The notes beneath the pieces are model-generated. The model saw only the letters and a program-made list of their open reading frames with translations, had not been told where the DNA came from and made no database searches. From Leuctra nigra (lineage: Eukaryota > Arthropoda > Insecta > Plecoptera > Leuctridae): a DNA stretch of 64,000 bases. Location of the stretch: assembly GCA_934045905.1 (NCBI GenBank), contig OW203762.1, forward strand, positions 54,709,411 through 54,773,410, given 5' to 3'. The translations under genes and the position numbers were made by a program. Below are positions 9,848 through 21,429 of this stretch, piece by piece; positions within the stretch are counted from its first letter, which is position 1, and each line of letters begins with the position of its first letter.

Positions 9848-10207
9848 TCGGAAATATATTTGCACAACACAACAGCTTCGAGTGCGGTTATTAGCTCAAG
9901 ACTCGGACGGAAATCGTTCAGAACTGAGGAGTTTGACTGCAACACTACATTTTAACAATATATGAAGTCGGAAATATATTTGCACAACACAACAGCTTCG
10001 AGTGCGGTTATTAGCTCAAGACCACTCGGAAGGAAATTGTTCAGAACTGAGGAGTTTGACTGCAACACTACATTTTAACAATATATGAAGTCGGAAATAT
10101 ATTTGCACAACACAACAGCTTCGAGTGCGGTTATTAGCTCAAGACCACTCGGAAGGAAATTGTTCAGAACTGAGGAGTTTGACTGCAACACTACATTTTA
10201 ACAATAG
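9848..10207. repeat. Three-copy tandem repeat, ~120-bp unit
   Basis: TCGGAAATATATTTGCACAA starts units at 9848, 9968 and 10091, so the periods are 120 and 123 bp. Copies 2 and 3 are almost identical. Copy 1 differs mainly by a 3-bp indel and a few substitutions near GACTCGGACGG. The third copy ends at a LINE tail. Confidence 0.9.
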
Positions 10208-10330
10208 TATATAGTTCAATAGTTCAATATATTCTTTATTAATAACAAAATAAAATTACAATTTTCTACAAACTAAGCCCCGTAGCCATAACGGCTAGTC
10301 TGGGGCAACATTTTAACATAAAACATAATT
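10208..10330 (-). mobile_element. 5'-truncated LINE 3' tail with stem-loop
   Basis: On the minus strand this reads a GCCCCAGACTAGCC / GGCTACGGGGC stem-loop (plus coordinates 10277-10306), then an AT-rich spacer, then TTATTAATAAAGAATATATTGAAC with a short GAACTATT repeat. The arrangement (stem-loop, then AATAAAGAAT tail) is the same as at the 3' end of the LINE at 53309. Confidence 0.55.
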
Positions 10331-11569
10331 TTTCTTATGGAATACAAACATACATATTAAATTATACTACTGGAAAAAATAATCATTCATTGCAATTGAA
10401 ATAACACATTGAAATTGACATACAAACATCGAAATAATACATTCAAATTGACATTGAAATAATTATACTATCAATAATGAAAAATTGATCAACTATTGAT
10501 CAACTATGAAGTCTTGAATGTTGCTCCAGTTGAAGAAGTAAAATAAACAGGATAGGTGAACTATAGACGCAGAAGGACTCAAGTCCAATTCATGATTCTT
10601 CAGATCAGCTCCAAACCATGAGCGAACGACACAAGAACGAGAAAATGAGAGGTGTCATCTGGTGGTGAGCTTTCAATATGCTCTCGGATTGTAGGAAATA
10701 TTGACAATACACATTTAAACTTGGGCTATAGGACTCCACTTCTCAGACGCTTTTATATTCGAATGGTAAATGGACTTATATCATTCTTCCCCTGAGTCCT
10801 TCATTTGTAATGGCGACACGACACCAGTCATATTGAAAAGAATACGTCAAAATACCTGTATTTGTTGACATCAGTTAATTTTAGGCGAATAGAGCTTGAT
10901 TACATATTTATAAAAGAGTTCAACGCAAAATCGAACAAATGTATTTCGGGCCTTCTGCTTCTATCGTACAGATAAATGTAAGGAATGAAGGTAGTGTCAA
11001 ATAATGATAGTAAATATTTAAAATTGGGATGCAAAATGTCAAGTTGGATTGTGAGACTGATTGATCCTCTAAAGATCAGAGGCGTCTCGATTCCCTTCAA
11101 TTAAGTCGCAGTTCATTTATATTCTGTGGCGCAGAGAAATCAGATCAAAGAGGAGCGCCAATCGGTCGTCGAATCAATTTCAGGCCAGGAATTGAGCTGT
11201 CTGAGGAATGCGAAATCTGATCGTCGGTCGCCATTGTCTTGACGACGCAATAAATATCGATGCGCCTCGTTATCGGCCACATTCTCGTCACGTGACGCCG
11301 TCGGGACGTCGGCGACGCTCGTGAACCATGCTGCCATCTACTGGACATCGTCGCATTGTCTTGTCAGACCCGCGTGTCTCCGAAGTCAAAACCCACTAGC
11401 AACAGCATGATAATGAGGCATCTAGATTCAAATACATTGTCAAAACTCTATGAAAACTTGATTCCTTGAAGTCCATTGCACACTATGCAATTCAAATGGG
11501 ATAACTTCAACGAATCTGCACTTTTAATCAGACTCTGGATTCCAATTGGCTTATGATTGAAATTGCCCA
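10331..11569. other. Non-coding sequence, no gene seen
   Basis: No supported gene. Around 11130-11345 is a more GC-rich, CpG-containing patch with two overlapping short ORFs. Their overlap in different frames argues against coding. Confidence 0.4.
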
Positions 11570-11579
11570 ATTTGAATCG

Positions 11580-12705
11580 AGTCGACTGAATAGCGCCAAC
11601 TGGAATAACGCCAACGGAATTACGCCAACATTTTGTTGGCGTTGTTCCAGTGGAACAACGCCAACAAAATGTTGGCGTTATTCCAGTGGTAAGAAGTAAT
11701 TCTGTCGTCCCCGGAATAACGCCAACAAAACGTTGGTGTTATTCCAGTGAAACAACGTCAATTTTATGTTGGCGTTGTTCCAGTGGAATAACGCCAACAA
11801 AATGTTGGCGTTATTCCAGTGGTAACATGAAATTCTGTCGTCCCCGGAATGACGCCAACATTTTGTTGGCGTTGTTCCAGTGGAATAACGCCAACATGTT
11901 GGCGTTATTCCACTGGAACAACGCCAACAAAATGTTGGTGTTATTCCAGTGGTAAGAAGTAATTTTGTCGTCCCCGGAATAACGCCAACAAAACGTTGGT
12001 GTTATTCCAGTGAAACAACGTCAACTTTATGTTGGCGTTGTTCCAGTGGAATACCGCCAACAAAATGTTGGCGTTATTCCAGTGGTAACATGAAATTCTG
12101 TCGTCCCCGGAATAACGCCAACATTTTGTTGGCGTTGTTCCAGTGGAATAACGCCAACAAAAAGTTGGCGTTATTCCACTGGAACAACGCCAACAAAATG
12201 TTGGCGTTAATCCAGTGGTAAGATGTAATTCTGTCGTCCCCGGAATAACGCCTACAAAACGTTGGCGTTGTTCCAGTGGAATAACGTCAACTTTATGTTG
12301 GCGTTCTTCCAGTGGAAGACCACCTACAATGAACGCATACGTTTTGTAGGCTTTATTCCAGTGTCGACGTTGCGATTTTGTCGACACTGGAATAACGCCA
12401 ACTGACCTCAAACTGGAATAACGCCAACAAAATGTTGGCGTTGTTCTAGTGGAATGACGCCAACAAAGTGTTGGCATTCTTCCAGTGGAATAACGCCAAC
12501 AAAATGTTGGCGTTATTCCACTGGAACAACGCCAACTTTTTGTAGGCGTTATTCCAGTACTATTGGACACTTTCTTGTTTTGGCAGAACCCTTCCTTGTC
12601 CCGTACACTAGCACTGAACTGCGGCAAGTGTATGAACTACGTCGATTTTCTTTGATGTGGTGGGTGCCTACCTATCGGGAGTAAACAGGTGACCATTGCT
12701 TTCGA
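11580..12705 (+). repeat. Left arm: palindromic satellite array
   Basis: The array is built from AACGCCAACA-(AAAT)-TGTTGGCGTT palindromes joined through TTATTCCAGTGGAATAA palindromes. A spacer containing TGTCGTCCCCGG recurs at 11703, 11836, 11966, 12099 and 12232 (spacing 130-133 bp). The spacer alternates between GTAAGAAGTAATT and GTAACATGAAATT forms, giving a dimeric unit of about 265 bp. From about 12560 the arm continues as unique sequence (ACTATTGGACAC to GGGAGTAAACAGG). Several ORFs of 70-230 codons cross the array but are by-products of the repeat. Confidence 0.9.
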
Positions 12706-13894
12706 GAAGTTGTATTTCTTCGGCCAGATCCTTGGGTCAGATCAATGTCAATTAACATGAAAATGTTTGTCGCATTATTTTGTATTATTATTGTACGTAC
12801 TGTATTATGTAGAGAGTTCAGTAAAAAAAAAAAAAAACGACATAACTTTACAGACTGATTTAGCATCAGAACCTCTCTTTTGAGAATCGGCGCTCAATTA
12901 AATTAAAATTAACAATTTTTATTTTTAATCAATCAATATGCACTATACTAAAGTATAATTTAATCCAATCATTTGTAACAGATCGTAGAGCGGCATATAA
13001 GTGAGTGGAAACTTTTTGGAACATTTAATTAGTGGCCGTGCATAAAGACGTCACATTAAAAATGGGTTATTTGACTCCCCCCTCCTCTTGTCCCACTGTG
13101 TCACAGTTTCGAAAGGATGTTACAGAACTATCTCTCCCCCCCCCCCCCCCCCCCCCCCGCCCACCCAAAATGGAATTGGTCGGACTGAGACACTTGATCC
13201 ATTTATGCCGTCCGTTTTCACGAATTATAATGTCAATTTTTGAACCGTCCTTCTGGCTCTAGGCCCCCCTCACCCCTGTTACACTATGTCGCAACATAAT
13301 GCCCCCTCACTCGCTCATCAGAAGCGTGATCCCTTATGCACAACCCATTAATGGACTAAACAATCTGCATTTAATCAGTCTTAGAGGTAGGTACCTAGAT
13401 GAAATTCAAAATTTACACTCATGACATTTCTATAATTAGGTGAAGCAAATGAAAACGTACGATTTTTTTTTCATATGCACTCAAATCATTTTAAACCACT
13501 CTAAATTATCAATTAAAATTTTAAGAATCTACTGCGCGGCATTTTTTGGGAGTGGGGGGGGGGGGGGGGGGGCGGTTAATTAACATTTATTTATCTGGTC
13601 TGTTGTTGGGTTTGTACCTAAATAATTACTTGGAGCATGACTAAGATAATTATCCCACATTTGATATTGTTAAAGACTGTTGCACTCATCAGTCCAATTG
13701 GTTCACTTTGTGGTTGTTGTAATCTCTTCTTATCTCTTGTAACCTAACTTTCACACATTAATAAGGTGTCAATTAAAAGAATAGGTAAGTCCAGAATCAT
13801 CTTTTGCTTGTAGCTGGATAACACCAAAACGTGTAAAAATTTGAATACGCAATTATTTATACCAGTTTCTTTACTATACATTTAAGTTATTTCA
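12706..13894. other. Non-coding sequence with homopolymer tracts
   Basis: No gene supported. A poly(A) run lies at about 12823-12837, a poly(C) run at 13136-13158 and a poly(G) run at 13554-13572. The 76-codon ORF at 13032 is partly the translated poly(C) run and is not credible. Confidence 0.5.
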
Positions 13895-13899
13895 CGGCG

Positions 13900-14806
13900 T
13901 CATCCGTGAAGTTATATCCGAACACACGGATGTTATTTGGGTTGCCTACATCCAGGGGAATCTTCTTCAAGCACAATGCGCCTCCCCATCCGAGTCGGAG
14001 AGTGAATGCCCCATCGTCTTTCATCTTTTATAGTTTATATTTTCATATACAGAATTGTTTGATTCCTAATTATTTTTTGTTTGTCTTCAAAGATATTCAA
14101 TTGCCATGATATTTACTTACTTAAATCTGAATGTTTCTGTGCGTTTTGTAAAATATAGAAATGTTATATTATTTTTACAAATGCCAGATTGAGTTTGCAT
14201 GCTCGGTTGTTTTTGCTTCCATTGAATGCGAAGTGTTTATACCTATTCTCTTTCCATTTCACGCAGTGATGTTCAAATAAGTGTACTACCTACATGATGT
14301 TGACCCGAAATGATCATGATTCCTTGGTGCTCAATAAATATAATTTGTTTCAGTTAAAAACAAGTTCAATCATACTTTAATTGCTATAGGATGATCTGGG
14401 TCTTTCATTTGCACACAATATTTAATATATTTTTATACCTACTACATAAATTGTTTGATCATTATCTCGGAATACACGGAGCAAAATATTTATATCCTAA
14501 ATACTAGAAAAATTGCTTAGTAATATTGGTTTATTTCTGCTAAACAAAAACGCTATTAGAAATATCAAAGTATTGAATGTCTTATTCCTGATGATCACAA
14601 AAATATGTATTATTTTGTGTCATTGACAAGTGACAACAAGTAATTAGAAACCACACACTGCAATCAGACAGAGTGACCTTCCTAGATCAGACAATCAACT
14701 AGATTCGTCGAGGTTTTATTGAAACAGTGGGCGAGGGTAGTGGGTACCCCTGTATGTAGGCATCCCAAATAACGTACGTGTGTTCTGGTCTAACTTCACG
14801 GATGAA
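13900..14806. mobile_element. ~0.9-kb DNA transposon remnant with ~60-bp TIRs
   Basis: TCATCCGTGAAGTTA at the left end (13900-13960) is matched in inverted form at 14746-14806. The match includes GAACACACG, GTTATTTGGG and GCCTACAT. The interior has no long ORF. TTATTT occurs close outside both termini on the corresponding strands but is too simple to call as a target duplication. Confidence 0.7.
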
Positions 14807-14851
14807 AGCCAAATAAGGTACCTTAAATGCGAATCAGAAGACTTAAACAAA

Positions 14852-15609
14852 ATCCCCATAAAAAAAACACTCCGTGTAAAAGTACCAGCCAAGTCTCAAC
14901 AACTAAAAATAAAGATATGAAATCTTAAAATTCTGCACTGAAAAGTAGTGATATCCAAAAATTAGCCAAGTCAAAACTTTATTTGAAAATCCAAAAATAC
15001 TTGGCGCATCGTGTATAGTACGTCCAGCGAGCGTGTAGCCTTTCCTTTCATAAGATGAGCAGTATTGTTCGACCCTTGTTCGACAGTTAAGCTCTGACAA
15101 GATACAACTCTTTTTATGACCTGCCACCCCTTCCACCTACACTGTTGCCATTTTAAACAACTTTCCTTGAATTTTAAAAGCCAACTGCATTGAAAGATAT
15201 TTGGCACCACAACAAAACAACCCATTCCAGAACACCTGCAGTCGTTGAGAGATATTTACAACCGCACACGCGTCAAAACACTCAGGATTACAAGCTAAAC
15301 CCATTGTTGAATTTTACACAGCATTTTCTGAACTGGCTACACGCTCACTGGACGTACTGTATACATAGTTTAGAAGTATAGACCGGATAGAAAATATACA
15401 TCAAATATACATAATACATGTAGTATAGGTACCTATTATGCCCTAAAAAAACGATGCGCCAAGTATTTTTTGATTTTCAAATAAAGTTTTGATTTGGACC
15501 ATTTTTTGATATCACTACTTTTCAGTGCAGAATTTTTTAGATTTCATAATTTTTTTTAGTTGTAGAGACTTGGCTGGTATTTTTACACGGAGTGTTTTTT
15601 ATGGGGATA
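14852..15609. repeat. 758-bp foldback repeat
   Basis: The outer arms are about 160 bp (14852-15015 and 15451-15609), inverted, with ATCCCCAT at the outer tips and ACACTCCGTGTAAAA, GTGCAGAATTTT and TTGGCGCATCG internally. An inner inverted pair (TAGTACGTCCAGCGAGCGTG near 15015 and its partner near 15338-15362) continues the fold. No credible coding sequence. Confidence 0.8.
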
Positions 15610-15765
15610 TCACTCCTTTTTTTAGTTTATTCTTAGAACTTGTGACGTCAATTGAACAATTACTAAATCCATTAAAAATAGTCGCCATTGACAATTTGGT
15701 TTACTAATGAAAATCTGCGTATGGTACTATATATTTGCTTTAAATGATCTTTCATGAAGAATAGC

Positions 15766-16351
15766 AAAGGTTTCATTCCTATCAGTTAACCGAGTTCCGA
15801 GATATGGCAACACTTCGGTTTTCAAAATGGCTGCTGAACTTACTGCACTGCCACAAAGAATGTATATCTATAAATGATGTGTATCATTGTAAGTTTTCTG
15901 AATATGTATTCATTATATAGGAGGGGATTATAATAATTTTTAAATTTGAATGATGTAATTTCCGGTCTTATAAATAGGAAATTTCTAGTGTGACTGTTCC
16001 CATTTCATAGAGATGACCTTCCGAATCGTTTGGCGGTAGTTTCATACCGATCAGTCAACCAATTTTCAAGATATGACGTTACTTCCTGTTTCAAAATGGC
16101 TGCTGAAATCACTGACCCCTTGAATTATAATTTAAACATGATTACATTTTATTATAAGCTGTCTCAAATAGTATATTTATTGTATCAAAATGTAAATTTG
16201 TGAGATTTTTAAAATGTGTGACGTCATTTCCGGTTTCGGTATGGGAAACTGCAAATATTATTGATGATAATACATAAAGTTGACCGTCTAAATTGTTTAG
16301 TGCTGGTTTCGTTCAAATCTATTTAGCCGTTATTGACATATGATGTCACTT
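15766..16351 (+). repeat. ~260-bp tandem repeat block, left part
   Basis: Diverged units carry GAGATATGACGTCACTTCCGG-like sequence followed by TTTCAAAATGGC, preceded by a GATCGGT(A/C)A(A/T)CC block. Recognisable copies are centred near 15810, 16070 and 16335, about 260 bp apart. The third copy is cut at 16351 by a retrotransposon and resumes at 19961. Confidence 0.75.
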
Positions 16352-19300
16352 GCCTAGCCACAAGGCGGTGGATGATTTGGCTGGTTGAATTCTGTGAAGC
16401 TGCATCAATTAATTTACCTTTTATGGTGTGTTTACATGGCTGTTGATTGAATTGGACACCAAAAGGAAGATACTGATCTCAGGTTTGATCTAAGATATAC
16501 ATTTTGATATTCCATACACGATATCGTGAATTATGGCACTGTGAACATCTCCATTTCGATCTCTCAAACTTCCATGAAAACATAATTTGTAGAAATCACG
16601 CCTACTGGATCATAAAAACAGAACCAAGGTATAAAGAAAATTGATGCAGATTATCGACTGAGTTTATAGAAATTGCGGTTGCGAAGTAGTCTGCCTCCAA
16701 GCGGTGCAACCTGGTTAACATTAAACAGACTACAAAAACGGATGCCAAACTGTTAACAATTGTTGATCTCCTGGCAGAGAATTGGAATACAATGGAATAG
16801 TCATTAAGGTTTATATAATTAAGATAATTATTAAGAAGAAAATTAGTAAATTATGAATAGAATGTTGTCATCACAAACGGCTACAAAGAATATTGGAGCG
16901 TCACTACGGATCTGCCAATTGAACATAGAAGGCATTAGTAGATCTAAGTCCGACTATTTGTCAAGGATGTTGGAAGAAGAGAATATCGATGTAGCACTGA
17001 TTCAAGAGACTCATACGGACAGTAATGCAGACTTGGAAGCAAGAGGAAAAGTTATGGGATACCGATTGGTAACTTCTATTAAGCACGCCACCTATGGTAT
17101 TGCAACTTATGTTAAGGAGGACATCGCAAACGTTGATGTGATCGATTGTACTTCATGTAACAATGTATTCTCTAATGCGATCAAAGTGAATAATATTACA
17201 GTTATAAATATTTACAAACCACCTGGGACTCAATGGCCGACAACACCATTGCAAACTTACGACCATCCATCAATTTATGCCGGTGATTTTAACAGCCACC
17301 ATATTGATTGGAGATATGACCAAAGTGATGAAAACGGCGAAGCTATTGCTTCATGGGCTGATCATAAGAATATGAACTTGATTTTTGACTCCAAAGATAG
17401 AGGCACGTTCCACTCAGCCCGCTGGAATAAGGATTATAACCCCGATCTATGCTTCGTAAGTACTGATAATGACGGTCGGCCCGTTCACGTAACAAGAAAT
17501 GTCCTACCTGGTTTTCCTCGCAGCCAGCATCGTCCTGTCATATTAGATGTTGGTATTAAAGTCCCATTGGTTAATTCCATACGTAAACCCAGATGGAACT
17601 TTCAAAAGGCCAATTGGGAAAAATATAGCAAGAGATTGGACGATGCAGTTCGTTTTATACCACCGACTGTAGAATGCTACGATCGTTTCTCTAGACTCGT
17701 CATACAGACTGCTAAAAACTGCATCCCTCGGGGTTTTCGCAAGGAGTACATTCCTTGTTGGAATGAAGAAAGCGACCGCCTGTATGAAGAATATTGTGAC
17801 ACCGGTAGTCAAGAATCTGCTGAAGAGTTGCTGAAGTCTTTAGACCAGATGCGAAGAGAAAAATGGACCTCCACAGTTGAAAGCATGTCCTTCACGCATT
17901 CTAGTCGAAAAGCGTGGGAAGTTTTGCGCAAATTAGGAGGAGCCTCGGTACCACTTCCCAACAAACCAAAGATTCACCCTAATCAAGTTGCCTCACGCAT
18001 TGTACAGTTGTCTAAATCAAAGGTGGACAAAGTCTTTACAAGAACAGTGAATAAGGAGTTGCAGGATCTTAGAAAACAAGCCGAAACTGAGAGTTTCTTC
18101 TCGAGACCATTCTCAGAAGAAGAAATTGACAAAGCACTTTATGTCACGAAGACAGGCAAAGCGGCAGGATTCGACAGCGTTTATCCAGAGTTCCTTACTC
18201 ATAGTGGTCGTAAAACAAGACTTTGGCTTGCACAGTTCTATACCCACATTTTGGAAACTGGAAAACTTCGAGCTATATTCAAAAAGACCAAGATCATCGC
18301 TCTCCTGAAGCCAGGGAAACCTTGTGACCAACCTGAAAGCTATCGACCCATAGCTCTGTTGTCAGTATCACTTAAACTGTTGGAGAGATTGCTTTATAAT
18401 CGTATTGGCCCTGAAATAGAAAATATGCTCCAACCAGAGCAGGCAGGGTTTAGGAGAGGTAGAAATTGCACCGATCAGGTCCTGGGACTTACCAATCATA
18501 TTGAGAATGGCTTTCAGAGAAAACTGAAAACAGCGGTAGCCTTCATTGATCTTACAGCTGCTTATGATACAGTTTGGAAAAAGGGTCTGCTGACAAAACT
18601 GTTCAAAGTAGTTCCATGTCTTAAGGTTTGCGATCTCATTAGTAATATGTTGAGTGATCGTTACTTTCAAGTATTCATGAATGGTGATTGCAGCAGAATC
18701 AGGAAGTTAAACAACGGACTCCCCCAAGGTTCAGTATTAGCTCCTTCTCTCTTTAACCTGTACATCGCCGATCTGCCTACATCAATTGCGAGGAAATTCA
18801 TCTATGCTGATGACATGGCATATGCAGTTCAGCATAAGGACTTCAGCCATATGGAGAATATGCTAACTGATGATTTAGAGGGGCTGAGCGAATATTGCGC
18901 AAAGTGGCGATTACAGCCAAGTGCCACGAAGACTGAAGTCACCTGCTTTCATCTCAACAACAGCGAGGCAAATAGGCAATTGGAAGTGGTCATGAATGGT
19001 GCGGTGTTGAAACACAATTCTAAACCTAAATACCTAGGCGTAACACTTGATAGAACTCTCACATACGATGCTCATCTAACAAACACGGCCGCCAAACTTC
19101 GTACTCGAAACAATATCATTCAAAAGCTGGCATATACATCATGGGGAGCGTCCGCAAGCTGTATTCGCATATCTGCACTTGCTCTGGTGTACTCGGCTGC
19201 TGAGTATTGCGCTCCTGTTTGGCTTACTAGCTGCCACACCAGCAAAGTTGATGTGCAGTTGAACGCAACCATGAGACGGATAACAGGCACATTACGCTCA

Positions 19301-19960
19301 ACTCCACTTGCTTGGTTACCGGCACTCAGCAATATTGCACCACCTGACTTGCGGAGGAAACAAGCTTTACTGAAGGAGCACGAGAAGATTGTGAACAACC
19401 CTGATATACCTATTAGGGCTGACCTATATAATCCTCCGCTTTTTAGACTAAAATCAAGAAAGCCTCCATTAGCTCTGGCTCAGAGATTGCTGGACGAGAA
19501 CTTTGAGGTCAGTGGCACATGGGATTCTCAGTGGATTCAAGGAAACAGGAGCAGTCCCATCTTCAGCTTCTCAAGTACAGGTCGACCATCGGACCACCTG
19601 CAGTTTCAGTTACCAAGGAAGGCTTGGTGCAACCTAAATCGCTTGCGAACAGAACAAGGCCGATGCAACTACCTTATGCACAAATGGGGGTTCGTTGACA
19701 GCGCAAGTTGCATCTGCGGGCAGCAGGAACAAACTACCAATCATATTATGATGGAATGCGCTGTCCTGAAATATCCTGGTGACATCCAGGATATTGCCGA
19801 CCTCAAAGGCGAAGCTATTGATTGGCTGACCTCTTTAAATTTGTAATTTAAATTGTTAAAATTTAGATTTTTTAGAACAATTTATTTTATTTTAAGTATA
19901 TGTGATTAATATTTAATAAGACTTTGTATTCCAATAAAATCCATACGATAAATAAATAAA
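16352..19960 (+). mobile_element. Complete jockey/CR1-like non-LTR retrotransposon
   Basis: Joining the sequence ending at 16351 to that starting at 19965 restores the surrounding 260-bp repeat consensus (GATGTCACTT + CCGGTTTCAAAATGG). The insertion boundaries are therefore well placed. ACTT is present on both sides (16348-16351, 19961-19964) as a 4-bp target duplication. The element has about 500 bp of 5' UTR, a single ORF (16853-19846), and a 3' UTR with AATAAAATCC ending in a (TAAA)n tail. At 3609 bp it appears full length. No separate gag ORF is seen. Confidence 0.85.
16853..19846 (+). CDS. Endonuclease-reverse transcriptase of a jockey/CR1-like element
   Basis: This 997-residue ORF encodes the replication enzyme of the element. 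The endonuclease domain begins near residue 18 (RICQLNIEGI), with LIQETHT near 51, GDFNSHH near 144 and SQHRPVIL near 224. The RT shows SYRPIALLSVSLK near 495, FIDLTAAYDTVW near 564, GLPQGSVLAPSLF near 622 and the catalytic YADD near 651. A C-terminal CICG...HIMMEC motif near residue 954 fits the C-C-H-C zinc-binding tail found in several jockey-group and I-group LINEs. The frame is uninterrupted and all catalytic motifs are present, so the copy may be recently active. The ATG at 16853 lies 16 residues before the endonuclease motif and is a reasonable start. Family assignment beyond non-LTR, endonuclease-bearing is inference. Confidence 0.9.
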   Translation: MNRMLSSQTATKNIGASLRICQLNIEGISRSKSDYLSRMLEEENIDVALIQETHTDSNADLEARGKVMGYRLVTSIKHATYGIATYVKEDIANVDVIDCTSCNNVFSNAIKVNNITVINIYKPPGTQWPTTPLQTYDHPSIYAGDFNSHHIDWRYDQSDENGEAIASWADHKNMNLIFDSKDRGTFHSARWNKDYNPDLCFVSTDNDGRPVHVTRNVLPGFPRSQHRPVILDVGIKVPLVNSIRKPRWNFQKANWEKYSKRLDDAVRFIPPTVECYDRFSRLVIQTAKNCIPRGFRKEYIPCWNEESDRLYEEYCDTGSQESAEELLKSLDQMRREKWTSTVESMSFTHSSRKAWEVLRKLGGASVPLPNKPKIHPNQVASRIVQLSKSKVDKVFTRTVNKELQDLRKQAETESFFSRPFSEEEIDKALYVTKTGKAAGFDSVYPEFLTHSGRKTRLWLAQFYTHILETGKLRAIFKKTKIIALLKPGKPCDQPESYRPIALLSVSLKLLERLLYNRIGPEIENMLQPEQAGFRRGRNCTDQVLGLTNHIENGFQRKLKTAVAFIDLTAAYDTVWKKGLLTKLFKVVPCLKVCDLISNMLSDRYFQVFMNGDCSRIRKLNNGLPQGSVLAPSLFNLYIADLPTSIARKFIYADDMAYAVQHKDFSHMENMLTDDLEGLSEYCAKWRLQPSATKTEVTCFHLNNSEANRQLEVVMNGAVLKHNSKPKYLGVTLDRTLTYDAHLTNTAAKLRTRNNIIQKLAYTSWGASASCIRISALALVYSAAEYCAPVWLTSCHTSKVDVQLNATMRRITGTLRSTPLAWLPALSNIAPPDLRRKQALLKEHEKIVNNPDIPIRADLYNPPLFRLKSRKPPLALAQRLLDENFEVSGTWDSQWIQGNRSSPIFSFSSTGRPSDHLQFQLPRKAWCNLNRLRTEQGRCNYLMHKWGFVDSASCICGQQEQTTNHIMMECAVLKYPGDIQDIADLKGEAIDWLTSLNL

Positions 19961-20400
19961 ACTTCCGGTTTCAAAATGGCGGCTTCCGGTTGGTTTTATA
20001 ATAAGTCAAATGAGATATCAAAAGTACATACGTTACATAAATAACAAAATAATCGGATCAAATTTGTTGCCGAAATGCCAATCGATGTATTTCAAATTTC
20101 ATGACGTCATTTCCGGTTTCGTTAACATAAATTTTAGTCTGTTGCTATTGATAATCCATATAGTTTACCGTCTGAATCGTTTGGCGCAAATTTCGTTCCG
20201 ATCGGTATAGCCGTTGTCGAGATATGACGTCACTTCCGGTTTCAAAATGGCGGCACAAAAAATTAATGGGGTGAAGGTTAAATCAGACGCCAAAAGTGCA
20301 CACGTGGTAAAAATGTGAGATCAATCGGTTCAGCCGTTTAGGCTGTGGCCATGTTACCGGATTTGAATTCCAGGAGACTACTACTACTGAGATTATTATT
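19961..20400 (+). repeat. ~260-bp tandem repeat block, right part
   Basis: This continues the block broken at 16351. Units near 19961 and 20222 carry ACTTCCGGTTTCAAAATGGC preceded (in the second) by TTCCGATCGGTATAGCCGTT. The block ends with ATCAATCGGTTCAGCCGTTT and an (ATT)n run at about 20390-20403, as in a LINE or SINE tail. Confidence 0.7.
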
Positions 20401-20404
20401 ATTA

Positions 20405-21425
20405 TGAAAACCGCCCTAAAACACTGTTTTCACGGCCCTCTAGCGCGCAAAGGGCGTAACCTATTGTTCCCAAATTTGGTATATGTTGTAGGGTGGGCCA
20501 TAGCTCGAAATTAAGATATATCGCAACAATGTGAGATTTTCCAATTTTAAGATCCAGTAGGCCGAAAATGCCACTTTGATGCTTACAGTAAAAGTGGGTT
20601 TGCTCCAGCCTTTATATGAGAGTGTGCGCGCGCCGTACGACTTGGCTGGCGTGGAGCGACCGCTCCACTAGATCATTTTAATTCTGTATACCATGCAACT
20701 GAAGTTTTTGTTTTTATTTAACATTGAGTCGTACTGTTCATATTTTTATAATGCTTAAAATGCTTAAAATAATAATATTGAGTTATTCACGATATATTTA
20801 AATATTTTAAAAATAGTTACACATGGTTTCTTTTTTTCTAATTTACATTGTACACTACAGGTGTGCATTGGGGTTAGTGTGGGGTTAGTATGCACCTTCC
20901 ACAGATATAACTATAAAAAAGCCTTGATTTGCATTTATGATCGGTCATTCCGTGAGTTGAAAAAAATTATCACGAGAGACAATTCTTTGCCAGCATATCA
21001 GAGTAGTTTTATTTTAATGGTGGTCCATCTTCAGTTATGCATTGCCTTGCCCAGAAAGAGAGCTTATTGGGTCATGTATTACTTGGCGGGGCTCTCTAGT
21101 TATTAGATAAAAGCCAAACTTAAAGTTATCACTTGGTACTTAAATTTAAATTTTTGGCTTAGTTAATTAGTAATAATTAGTTAATTTTTAGTGTAAAATT
21201 GTATATTTTCTTGTCTCGCTGGTTGCAGTAAAAAAAAATTATTTAAAAAATTTGCCTAGTGATAGCCCTTTGTTTGTCTTTTATCTAATCATGATTAAAA
21301 TGTGAGGCTCGTCTCTAATCGTATCGGAAATTTCATAGTTTTTAGCGGTTGTGTTGAATAACCGGCGCCTAGGCAGGCCATTTATTTTTTCCCGCCAACG
21401 CGCGGTTTGGAGCGGTGGTAGAAGG
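20405..21425. other. Non-coding sequence, no gene seen
   Basis: No recognised gene. An 81-codon ORF at 20861 has no domain. GC-rich patches occur near 20620-20670 and 21360-21420. Confidence 0.4.
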
Positions 21426-21429
21426 AAAT

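Noticed and set aside
11650..12684. Overlapping ORFs of 76-228 codons on both strands across the left satellite arm
   Set aside because: They translate the palindromic repeat in several frames and orientations at once. Composition follows the repeat, there is no domain, and the right arm gives equivalent ORFs.
13032..13262. 76-codon ORF with a proline run
   Set aside because: The run is the poly(C) tract; not a credible gene.
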